Shown piece after piece: positions 1 through 4,315 of a stretch of 6,355 bases of DNA; the first letter of the stretch is position 1; each line of letters starts with the position of its first letter. Under the pieces are notes generated by a model. It saw only the letters and a program-made list of their open reading frames with translations. It searched no databases and was not told the origin of the DNA. The translations under genes were made by a program, and so were the position numbers. This stretch comes from DATFWK01 sp035259345 (GTDB lineage Bacteria > Actinomycetota > Thermoleophilia > Miltoncostaeales > Miltoncostaeaceae), in the NCBI GenBank assembly GCA_035259345.1, contig DATFWK010000187.1:1-6355 (forward strand), written 5' to 3'.

Positions 1-204
1 GGCCTGCATGTTGTTCGGGGTGGCGCGCGTCGCCTGCTCGGCCTGCGAGATCGCCGCCTTCTGCGGATCGCCGCCGCCCCCGCCCCCGCCGCCGCCGGCG
101 AAGATCACGCCGAGCACGACGAAGATCACGCCGGCGAACGCGAGCGCGGAGATGATCGAGACGATCTTGACCATCCGCTTCGTTCGGCGCTGATCGAGGA
201 GCAT
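1..204 (-). CDS. Membrane-anchored, probable TPR-repeat protein, N-terminal part (cut by window edge)
   Basis: The reading frame opens at an ATG (202-204) and runs leftward out of the window, giving 68 residues without a stop. It begins with a short basic stretch (QRRTKRMVK, residues 5-13). One hydrophobic segment follows at about 14-36, then a run of nine glycines (37-45), then DPQKAAISQAEQATRATPNN. That layout fits a single N-terminal membrane anchor, a flexible glycine linker and an extracytoplasmic domain. The final residues (alpha-helical, ending ATPNN) resemble the lead-in to a tetratricopeptide repeat, but no complete repeat is present, so the TPR call is an inference. There is no lipobox cysteine or clear signal peptidase site. 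The start is supported by a TACCGT hexamer ending 7 nt upstream and by the lack of a Shine-Dalgarno site, which fits a leaderless mRNA. It is divergent from the deaminase gene, with 52 bp between start codons. Confidence 0.7.
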   Translation of the reverse strand, partial: MLLDQRRTKRMVKIVSIISALAFAGVIFVVLGVIFAGGGGGGGGGDPQKAAISQAEQATRATPNNMQA

Positions 205-211
205 CGGAACA

Positions 212-217
212 ACGGTA
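212..217 (-). promoter_or_regulatory. -10-like element TACCGT for the membrane-anchored protein (leaderless)
   Basis: On the minus strand TACCGT fits TAnnnT and is followed by exactly 7 nt before the ATG at 204. Transcription would start at or next to the A of the ATG. No convincing -35 hexamer is visible. TACCGT cannot pair with anti-Shine-Dalgarno sequence, so it is not a disguised ribosome site. Confidence 0.5.
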
Positions 218-244
218 ACACGGCTTCCCGGGGACGCCCGTCGG

Positions 245-250
245 TAGGGT
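245..250 (+). promoter_or_regulatory. -10-like element TAGGGT for the deaminase gene (leaderless)
   Basis: TAGGGT ends 6 nt before the GTG start at 257, the spacing of a leaderless promoter. The same bases contain AGGG, so a weak Shine-Dalgarno reading cannot be excluded here. The position matches the other genes in the window whose hexamers cannot be ribosome sites, which favours the promoter reading. Confidence 0.45.
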
Positions 251-256
251 CCTTCC

Positions 257-1264
257 GTGGTCGCCCCGAAGATCGAGCTGCACGTGCATCTCGAGGGGAC
301 GGTCCGCCCGGCGACGCTGCTCGAGATCGGGCGACGCAACGGCTACCGGCTTCCGGCCGACACCGTGGAGGACCTCGCCGCCCTCTACAGCTTCCGGGAC
401 TTCGCCCACTTCATCGAGGTCTGGATCCTCACGACGAACGCCCTGCGGCGGTCTGACGACTTCCGCCAGGTCGCCGTCGAGTACGCCGCGGAGGCCCGCT
501 CGCACGGAGCGGTCTACGTCGAGGCCATCTTCTCCCCGGCCGAGCGCGTGCGGCGGGGGGTGGCCTGGGAGGAGATCTTCGGCGGCTACTGCGACGGCGT
601 CCAGGAGGCGCGCGAGCTCCACGGGGTGGAGATGCGCCTGACCCCGGACATCTACCGCGGCTGCCCGCCTGAGCTGGCCGAGGCGCTCGTCAGCCAAGCG
701 GCCGCCCATCGCGATCGCGGCGTCGTGGGCGTCGGCCTCGGCGGGCTGGAGCGGGAGCACCCGCCCGAGGACTACGTGCGGCCGTTCGCCCTGGCGCGCT
801 CGGAGGGCCTGGCCTCGGTCCCGCACGCCGGCGAGGTGGCCGGCCCGGCGTCCGTGTGGGGAGCGCTCGACGCGCTCGGGGCGGACCGCATCCGGCACGG
901 CATCCGCTCGGTGGAGGACGCGGCCCTCGTGCGCGAGCTCGCCGCGCGCGGCACGGTGCTCGACGTGTGCCCGATCTCGAACCTCCGCACCGGCGCGGTC
1001 GCCTCGCTGGCCGAGCATCCGCTGCCGGACCTGGTGGCGGCGGGCGTGCGCTGCTCGATCTCCACGGACGACCCGGCGATGTTCGACACGGATCTCACCC
1101 GCGAGTACGCGGCGGCGCGGTCGCTGGGCGTCGGGCCACGGCTGGCCTTCGAGGCGGGGGTCGCCGGTGCGGTCTGCGACGAGCCGACGCGCGCGCGCCT
1201 TCGAGCGATCGGCGAGGACTTCGACTGGGAGGCGGCCGCCGCGGCCGCCGGGGCGGGAGCCTAG
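257..1264 (+). CDS. add: Adenosine deaminase-family metal-dependent deaminase (possible aminofutalosine deaminase)
   Basis: This 335-residue protein is a complete member of the adenosine deaminase family of cytoplasmic, zinc-dependent purine deaminases. Visible metal and catalytic residues are the HVH pair (H9, H11), HAGE (H190 with catalytic E193), H214 in RHGIR, and the Asp pair in STDDP (D271, D272). The family is certain but the substrate is not. Segments such as DFAHFIEVWILTTNAL (about 48-63) and VGLGGLE differ from classical adenosine deaminases and resemble, from memory, an actinobacterial branch. Some adenosine-deaminase-family (cog1816) members convert 6-aminodeoxyfutalosine to futalosine in menaquinone synthesis. 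With mqnA and mqnC 3.4 kb away, that role (MqnX) is a reasonable inference; the alternative is plain adenosine deaminase in purine salvage. The start is GTG, with VAPKIELHVH immediately at the metal site as is usual for the family. The C-terminus is an Ala-rich tail whose DNA forms a strong hairpin. The stop overlaps the tatA stop. Confidence 0.93.
   Translation: MVAPKIELHVHLEGTVRPATLLEIGRRNGYRLPADTVEDLAALYSFRDFAHFIEVWILTTNALRRSDDFRQVAVEYAAEARSHGAVYVEAIFSPAERVRRGVAWEEIFGGYCDGVQEARELHGVEMRLTPDIYRGCPPELAEALVSQAAAHRDRGVVGVGLGGLEREHPPEDYVRPFALARSEGLASVPHAGEVAGPASVWGALDALGADRIRHGIRSVEDAALVRELAARGTVLDVCPISNLRTGAVASLAEHPLPDLVAAGVRCSISTDDPAMFDTDLTREYAAARSLGVGPRLAFEAGVAGAVCDEPTRARLRAIGEDFDWEAAAAAAGAGA
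1231..1249. terminator. GC-only hairpin at the add/tatA convergent end (candidate tatA terminator)
   Basis: GGCGGCC (1231-1237) and GGCCGCC (1243-1249) form a perfect 7-bp stem with a 5-nt loop. It lies 11 nt beyond the tatA stop on the minus strand and 12 nt before the add stop, inside the codons for the Ala-rich tail of the deaminase. There is no T tract on either side. In high-GC actinobacteria, hairpins without T tracts are thought to act as terminators, so this is a candidate only. It could equally be a by-product of GCC/GCG alanine codons. Confidence 0.35.
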
Positions 1265-1500
1265 GAGGAGGCCTCGTCCCCGCTCGAGTTGCGCTGTGCG
1301 GTCTCGGGCGGAGTGGGCGGCGCGTCAGGGGCGGCGAGGATGCGGTCCTCCGGCGCCTGCTTGCCGCTGATCGAGTCCTTGAACTCGCGCATGCCGCTGC
1401 CCAGGCTGCGGCCGACCTCGGGCAGTCGCTTCGCCCCGAAGATGAGGAGGACGATGACCAGGACGATTACGAGCTCCGGCCATCCGACGTTTCCGAACAC
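1261..1500 (-). CDS. tatA: Twin-arginine translocase subunit TatA/TatE family
   Basis: This 79-residue protein has the TatA architecture. A short N-terminal periplasmic stretch (MFGNVGWPE) leads into a single membrane helix at about 9-21. The family hinge FGAKRLPE follows at 21-28, then an amphipathic helix to about 45 (GRSLGSGMREFKDSISG), then a Pro/Ala/acidic disordered tail. TatA oligomers form the conduit for folded proteins carrying RR signal peptides in the cytoplasmic membrane. The hinge and G30-R31-S32-L33-G34 pattern fit TatA better than TatB, whose hinge normally reads FGP and whose tail is longer. The start is GTG (1498-1500), chosen because a strong Shine-Dalgarno site GGGAGGA sits 6 nt upstream. 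No tatC or tatB is present in the window. The gene stands alone, divergent from a membrane protein and convergent with the deaminase, with the two stops overlapping in CTAG. Confidence 0.93.
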   Translation of the reverse strand: MFGNVGWPELVIVLVIVLLIFGAKRLPEVGRSLGSGMREFKDSISGKQAPEDRILAAPDAPPTPPETAQRNSSGDEASS

Positions 1501-1506
1501 GGGGAA

Positions 1507-1513
1507 TCCTCCC
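1507..1513 (-). promoter_or_regulatory. Strong Shine-Dalgarno site for tatA (GGGAGGA)
   Basis: On the minus strand GGGAGGA is followed by 6 nt and then the GTG start at 1500. This site fixes the unusual GTG start. It is one of only two clear ribosome sites in the window. Confidence 0.75.
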
Positions 1514-1530
1514 TCGAAAGCTGTTTTGCG

Positions 1531-1536
1531 AGGGTA
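1531..1536 (-). promoter_or_regulatory. -10-like element TACCCT for tatA
   Basis: TACCCT on the minus strand would start transcription near 1524, giving a leader of about 24 nt that carries the Shine-Dalgarno site. The identical hexamer TACCCT occurs before dcd. It abuts the start region of the divergent membrane-protein gene, so the two promoters must overlap. Confidence 0.45.
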
Positions 1537-1538
1537 GC

Positions 1539-1976
1539 ATGGCCCGCCGTGAGACGAACCGCGGAATCGCCGTCGCCATGAGGCGCCTCGAGTGGGTCGC
1601 GGTCGGCTGGGGCGGCCTCGTGGCGTCGATCGGGCTCATGGCCACCTCCGAGCGCGACATGCCCCTGCGCCTCCTGGCGACCGCGTTCTCGTTCGGCCTC
1701 GGCGGCTTCCTCGCCGGCGTCCGCGCCTCCGACCGCAGGACGCTCCACGCGCTCGCTGCCGCCGTCGCCGGCTACGCGATCCAGGCGGTGTTCGTGGCGC
1801 TCGGCGCGCTGGTCGACCAGCTCGGCGGTCCGGCAGGGCCGTCGATCGCGCACGACGGCGGCCGGCGGTGGCTCGTGGGCGCCGTCTGGGCCGGCATCTT
1901 CGCCCTGATCGGCGGGCAGGTGGCGACGGTCCGCCTCCGGCCCGCCCGCCGGCGCGAGCGCGGCGGCTCCGGCTAG
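1539..1976 (+). CDS. Small four-helix integral membrane protein of unknown function
   Basis: I do not recognise this 145-residue protein. It shows four hydrophobic segments at about 18-35, 44-62, 68-92 and 111-131. Short charged loops separate them (SERD at 37-40, ASDRR at 63-67, and a Gly/Pro/His loop at 96-110), and the tail is strongly basic (RLRPARRRERGG). It looks like a small polytopic membrane protein with no enzyme motif or conserved charged residue inside a helix. The start is uncertain. ATG 1539 has GAGGG (1530-1534) only 4 nt upstream. An in-frame ATG at 1578 gives MRRLEWVAVGW, a more typical membrane-protein start, and a TAGCAT hexamer at 1535-1540 would produce an mRNA that can use only the later ATG. 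The gene is divergent from tatA with a 38-bp gap. Its stop overlaps the dcd stop, and a strong hairpin spans both. Confidence 0.8.
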   Translation: MARRETNRGIAVAMRRLEWVAVGWGGLVASIGLMATSERDMPLRLLATAFSFGLGGFLAGVRASDRRTLHALAAAVAGYAIQAVFVALGALVDQLGGPAGPSIAHDGGRRWLVGAVWAGIFALIGGQVATVRLRPARRRERGGSG

Positions 1977-1986
1977 GGGCCGGAGC
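1966..1986. terminator. Bidirectional hairpin spanning the overlapping stops of the membrane protein and dcd
   Basis: GCTCCGGC (1966-1973) and GCCGGAGC (1979-1986) form a perfect 8-bp stem with a 5-nt loop TAGGG; a G-T pair at 1965/1987 could extend it. Both convergent stop codons (TAG at 1974-1976 plus, TAG at 1975-1973 minus) fall within this hairpin. Its symmetry means it would form in either transcript. No T tract follows, so efficiency is unknown, but this is the best-placed terminator candidate in the window. Confidence 0.5.
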
Positions 1987-2545
1987 TCTCCGCGCCGTCT
2001 GGGAAGTCCAGGAAGGCCCTGCTCGCCGTCGGCCCGCGCTGGCCCTGGTACTTGCCGCGGTAAGGCGTGTCCACCGGCGTCGTCAGGCGCAGGAACGACA
2101 GCTGGCCGATGCGCATGCCGAGGTAGATCGTGATCGGCAGCCGCGCGACGTTGGAGAGCTCGAGCGTGATGTGCCCGTCCCAGCCCGGGTCGACGTAGCC
2201 GGCGGTCGAGTGGATGAGCAGGCCGAGCCGGCCGAGGCTCGACTTGCCCTCGAGCCTGGCCACCAGGTCGTCGGGGATCGCCACCCGCTCGAGCGTCGAG
2301 CCGAGCACGAACTCCCCGGGGTGGAGGATGAACGGCTCGTCCTCGTCGACCGCCACCACCTCGGTGAGGTCCTCCGACGGCAGGCGCACGTCGATGAAGG
2401 GCTGGCGGCTGTTGTGGAAGACGCGGAACGCGCCGGCGACGCGCACGTCGACCGACGACGGCTGGAGCATCTCGCCGTCGAAGGGGTCGATGACGAGCCG
2501 CCCGGCGGCGAGCTCCTCCTTGATCGTGCGGTCGGAGAGCACCAT
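1973..2545 (-). CDS. dcd: dCTP deaminase, probably bifunctional (dUMP-forming)
   Basis: This 190-residue protein matches the dCTP deaminase/dUTPase family over its whole length. Landmarks are MVLSDRTIKEEL at the start, IDPFDG (19-24), QPSSVDVR (28-35), HPGEFVLGSTLE (75-86), the phosphate-binding GKSSLGRLG (100-108), HSTAGYVDPGW (112-122), HITLELSN with the catalytic Glu129, and the C-terminal KYQGQRGPT (165-173) that closes over the nucleotide. From memory it is far closer to the Mycobacterium tuberculosis enzyme, which makes dUMP directly from dCTP, than to E. coli Dcd. Bifunctionality is therefore likely. The family works as a cytoplasmic trimer feeding thymidylate synthesis. The start is the ATG at 2543-2545, giving the family's usual N-terminus; the frame stays open further upstream but only as the antisense of lipA. 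TACCCT ends 9 nt upstream and no Shine-Dalgarno site is seen. Confidence 0.96.
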   Translation of the reverse strand: MVLSDRTIKEELAAGRLVIDPFDGEMLQPSSVDVRVAGAFRVFHNSRQPFIDVRLPSEDLTEVVAVDEDEPFILHPGEFVLGSTLERVAIPDDLVARLEGKSSLGRLGLLIHSTAGYVDPGWDGHITLELSNVARLPITIYLGMRIGQLSFLRLTTPVDTPYRGKYQGQRGPTASRAFLDFPDGAESSGP

Positions 2546-2554
2546 GGGGCGCCG

Positions 2555-2560
2555 AGGGTA
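2555..2560 (-). promoter_or_regulatory. -10-like element TACCCT for dcd (leaderless)
   Basis: On the minus strand TACCCT is followed by 9 nt and then the dcd ATG, placing the expected mRNA start within 0-3 nt of the start codon. It lies inside the 8-bp palindrome GGGTACCC (2556-2563). It cannot act as a Shine-Dalgarno site. No recognisable -35 hexamer is present. Confidence 0.5.
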
Positions 2561-2602
2561 CCCGATGCCGGGCGCTGCGGGCGGTCGTCGCCGGGGCCGG
2601 GG

Positions 2603-2608
2603 TACGCT
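2603..2608 (+). promoter_or_regulatory. -10-like element TACGCT for lipA (leaderless)
   Basis: TACGCT ends 6 nt before GTG 2615. It cannot base-pair as a ribosome site, so it supports both a leaderless transcript and the choice of this early start. It lies 42 bp from the divergent dcd hexamer. Confidence 0.5.
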
Positions 2609-2614
2609 TGCCGC

Positions 2615-3664
2615 GTGGAGCGGGAACGCGCCTTCCGGGTCGACGCGGCGCCGGATCCGCGGCTCGTGGCCGCGGTCCGCCGCGCCCGTGCCGACGGGCG
2701 GGTGCCGGACGTCATCCTCGGCGACCTGCTCGTTGGCGACGGCCCCCACGCGGCGCTCGAGCCTGTGGACGTTGCCGCGGAGGACCTCGCCCAGTTGCTC
2801 GAGGGGCGGCGGCTGCCGCGCTGGGTGGCGGCCAAGGGCAGCTTCGGTGGCGGCTACGTCCGCACGCGCGCGCTCATGCGCCAGGCGTCCCTCAATACCG
2901 TGTGCGAGGAGGCGGCCTGCCCCAACATCGCCCGCTGCTGGCCGCGCGGCACCGCGACGTTCATGATCGCCGGCTCGCGATGCACGCGCGGATGCCGGTT
3001 CTGCAACGTGGAGTCGGCCAAGCCGATCGGGCTGCCGGACCCGGGCGAGCCGGAGCGCGTCGCCGAAGCCGCCGCCGCGATGGGGCTGCGCTTCGTGGTC
3101 GTGACGGCGGTCGCCCGCGACGACCTGCCCGACGGCGGGGCCGCCCACTTCGCGGCGACCATCCGCGCCCTGCGCGCGCGGCTGCCCGAGGCCCGGGTCG
3201 AGGTGCTGATCCCGGACTTCCGGGGGCGCTGGGAGGCGCTCGAGACGGTCATCGAGGCCGGCCCGGACGTCCTCAACCACAACACCGAGACCGTGCCCCG
3301 GCTGTACCGCCGCGTGCGGCCCGGCGCGCGATACGAGCGCACGCTCGAGCTGCTCGCGCGCACCACCGCCGCCGGTCTGCGGGCCAAGAGCGGGATCATG
3401 GTCGGGCTGGGCGAGCGGCTGTCCGAGATCGCCACCGTGCTCGCCGACCTCGCGGAGGCCGGCTGCGAGCTCGTGACCGTCGGGCAGTACCTCCGCCCCT
3501 CGCCCGCCCACCTGCCGGTGGTCCGGTACTACGCGCCGGCGGAGTACCCCGCCATCGCCGCGCTCGGCAGGTCCGTGGGCCTCGCCCACGTCGAGGCCGG
3601 TCCCCTGGTCCGCTCCTCGTTCGAGGCGGACCGCGTGGCCGACGCCCTTCCGCTGGCCGTCTGA
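2615..3664 (+). CDS. lipA: Lipoyl synthase (radical SAM, two iron-sulfur clusters)
   Basis: LipA inserts two sulfur atoms into octanoyl groups on lipoyl domains of 2-oxoacid dehydrogenases and the glycine cleavage H protein. With the GTG 2615 start it has 349 residues. The auxiliary-cluster cysteines are C97, C102 and C108 (CX4CX5C in CEEAACPNIARC). The radical SAM cluster is C123, C127 and C130 (CTRGCRFC). Other family marks are ARDDLPDGGA (167-176), LNHNTETVPRLYRRVRPGA (220-238), KSGIMVGLGE (258-267), GQYLRPS (290-296) and the cluster-ligating serine motif RSSF (333-336). The first 70 or so residues before LPRW are longer than in most LipA proteins and are unrecognised. In-frame GTG codons at 2702 and 2765 could give shorter forms, the latter about 299 residues. 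I prefer 2615 because of the TACGCT hexamer 6 nt upstream and coding-like codon use. Neither lipB nor a dehydrogenase gene is nearby. Confidence 0.95.
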   Translation: MERERAFRVDAAPDPRLVAAVRRARADGRVPDVILGDLLVGDGPHAALEPVDVAAEDLAQLLEGRRLPRWVAAKGSFGGGYVRTRALMRQASLNTVCEEAACPNIARCWPRGTATFMIAGSRCTRGCRFCNVESAKPIGLPDPGEPERVAEAAAAMGLRFVVVTAVARDDLPDGGAAHFAATIRALRARLPEARVEVLIPDFRGRWEALETVIEAGPDVLNHNTETVPRLYRRVRPGARYERTLELLARTTAAGLRAKSGIMVGLGERLSEIATVLADLAEAGCELVTVGQYLRPSPAHLPVVRYYAPAEYPAIAALGRSVGLAHVEAGPLVRSSFEADRVADALPLAV

Positions 3665-3675
3665 GGGTCGCCCGG

Positions 3676-3694
3676 GACCGCCCGGGAGGCGGTC
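3676..3694 (+). terminator. Hairpin after lipA (candidate terminator)
   Basis: GACCGCC (3676-3682) and GGCGGTC (3688-3694) make a perfect 7-bp stem with a 5-nt loop CGGGA, beginning 11 nt after the lipA stop. The stem and loop sizes and the 11-nt offset equal those of the hairpin beyond the tatA stop. No T tract follows. It separates lipA from the sigma-28-like promoter of the next gene. Confidence 0.45.
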
Positions 3695-3716
3695 GTGAAG
3701 ACGCGGTTAAGGGCCA

Positions 3717-3744
3717 TAAAGTCCTCGCCCCCGAGGGCCGATAG
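3717..3744 (+). promoter_or_regulatory. Sigma-28/SigD/WhiG-like promoter TAAA-N16-GCCGATAG
   Basis: TAAAGTCC (3717-3724) and GCCGATAG (3737-3744) match the known sigma-28 family pattern TAAA-N15/16-GCCGATAA, with one mismatch in the last base and 16 nt between TAAA and GCCGATAG. The FliA-type upstream half TAAAGTTT matches 6 of 8. Transcription would start near 3751, leaving a leader of about 66 nt before the ATG at 3817. The spacer contains a perfect inverted repeat CCTCG-CCCC-CGAGG (3723-3736). No other copy of GCCGATA preceded by TAAA was noticed in the window. Confidence 0.6.
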
Positions 3745-3774
3745 GAGGGGCGTACTCCTCCTCGCCAAAGAGAT

Positions 3775-3792
3775 CCGGTCAGGGACGACCGG
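3775..3792 (+). repeat. Inverted repeat in the leader of the zinc-ribbon gene
   Basis: CCGGTC (3775-3780) and GACCGG (3787-3792) form a perfect 6-bp stem with a 6-nt loop AGGGAC, 24 nt before the ATG. It would be part of the predicted 66-nt leader. In DNA this GC-rich, a 6-bp repeat can arise by chance. No known riboswitch pattern is recognised around it. Confidence 0.25.
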
Positions 3793-3816
3793 CTCGGCAC
3801 GACCCCCCTGAGAGCG

Positions 3817-4272
3817 ATGCCCGGCTACCACACCAAGCGAATCTCACTCCCGGACGGGAAGTTCATCGAGATCGTCGTCATCGGCGGCGACGACGCCCCT
3901 GGGGTGGAGCTCCAGGCCCACGCCGCGGACGTGGCGACGGACCTGGCGACGGCCCTGGCGGCGACCGAGACCCGCACGGTTCGCGACCTCCACCTGTGCC
4001 CCGAGTGCGCGAGCGACCTGGTCTACCCGGTGGGCTGGGACGAGCGGCGCTCCGACCGCTGGTCGATCACGCTTCGCTGCCCGAACTGCGAGTGGTGGCA
4101 CACGGGCGAGTACGGCGACGGCGAGGTCGAGCGGTTCGACGACGTGCTGAACGAGGGCACCGAGCTCCTGCTCGACGCGCTCCGGTCGTTCAGCCGCTCG
4201 AACATGCAGGACGACGTCGAGCGTCTCATCGACGCGATCGACACCGGGCTGATCCAGCCGATGGACTTCTAG
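3817..4272 (+). CDS. Uncharacterised zinc-ribbon protein
   Basis: I do not recognise this 151-residue acidic protein. Its clearest feature is a four-cysteine zinc ribbon: CPEC (C61, C64) and CPNC (C88, C91) separated by 23 residues, with LVYPVGWDERRSDRWSITLR between and a Trp-rich flank CEWWHTGEYGDGE (91-103). Ahead of it is a short beta-like segment (KFIEIVVIGG, 15-24) and an Ala-rich helix (33-50). After it is a mainly helical, acidic C-terminal half (VERFDDVLNEGTELLLDALR, 104-123). There is no membrane segment or signal peptide, so it should be cytoplasmic. Zinc ribbons of this form bind nucleic acid or protein; no catalytic motif is visible. The start is the only ATG near the beginning of the frame; GAGAG lies just 2 nt upstream, too close to serve well as a ribosome site. 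The sigma-28-like promoter suggests co-regulation with motility or development genes, which is an inference. Confidence 0.85.
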   Translation: MPGYHTKRISLPDGKFIEIVVIGGDDAPGVELQAHAADVATDLATALAATETRTVRDLHLCPECASDLVYPVGWDERRSDRWSITLRCPNCEWWHTGEYGDGEVERFDDVLNEGTELLLDALRSFSRSNMQDDVERLIDAIDTGLIQPMDF

Positions 4273-4276
4273 GCCG

Positions 4277-4305
4277 CTCTTCCCGCGTAGGATGCGCGGG
4301 GGGAG
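4277..4305 (+). terminator. Long hairpin after the zinc-ribbon gene, containing the next gene's -10 in its loop
   Basis: Positions 4277-4287 pair with 4295-4305: 11 consecutive pairs (nine Watson-Crick, two G-U), with a perfect core CCCGCG/CGCGGG and loop TAGGATG. It starts 4 nt after the zinc-ribbon stop, so it could end that transcript. The loop holds the rhodanese -10 hexamer, and the 3' arm holds part of the rhodanese Shine-Dalgarno site (GGGAG, 4301-4305). Only readthrough RNA would contain the complete hairpin; RNA begun at the local promoter would lack its 5' arm. Confidence 0.45.
4288..4293 (+). promoter_or_regulatory. -10-like element TAGGAT for the rhodanese gene
   Basis: TAGGAT ends 22 nt before ATG 4316, predicting a leader of about 16 nt that begins near 4300 and carries the Shine-Dalgarno site. 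The 9-mer GCGTAGGAT also occurs on the other strand before mqnC. Confidence 0.45.
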
Positions 4306-4309
4306 GGAG
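4301..4309 (+). promoter_or_regulatory. Strong Shine-Dalgarno site for the rhodanese gene (GGGAGGGAG)
   Basis: GGGAGGGAG ends 6 nt before ATG 4316. It decides that start over the in-frame ATG at 4292, which lies upstream of the site and overlaps the -10 hexamer. Confidence 0.75.
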
Positions 4310-4315
4310 CCAGCC

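Noticed and set aside
8..193. Plus-strand frame with a polyproline run
   Set aside because: It is the reverse complement of the poly-Gly linker and membrane segment of the minus-strand gene. It has no ribosome site or hexamer and shows no protein-like pattern beyond that.
856..1581. Plus-strand frame crossing the end of add and tatA
   Set aside because: It is Arg/Gly/Ala-rich out-of-frame translation of add continued as antisense of tatA, with no recognisable domain.
1592..2614. Very long open frame running into lipA
   Set aside because: High GC removes stop codons. The part before 2615 is an Arg/Ala/Pro-rich shadow of the membrane-protein gene and of dcd, while the lipA motifs appear only after 2615.
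2546..3589. Long minus-strand extension upstream of dcd
   Set aside because: It is antisense to lipA, Gly/Arg/Ala-rich without family motifs. The Dcd family N-terminus MVLSDRTIKEEL begins exactly at 2545.
3744..3761. 7-bp hairpin GGAGGGG-CGTA-CTCCTCC
   Set aside because: It contains one G-U pair and straddles the predicted transcription start near 3751, so it would not form whole in the mRNA. It is likely a chance result of purine and pyrimidine runs.
3665..3816. Possible riboswitch or small RNA in the gap before the zinc-ribbon gene
   Set aside because: I compared it from memory with c-di-GMP (GEMM) and other common riboswitch cores and found no matching core. The conserved-looking part is better explained by the sigma-28-like promoter.
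4292..4315. Earlier ATG start for the rhodanese gene
   Set aside because: It overlaps the -10 hexamer and precedes the strong Shine-Dalgarno site, and the added residues MRGGREPA are not part of the domain.
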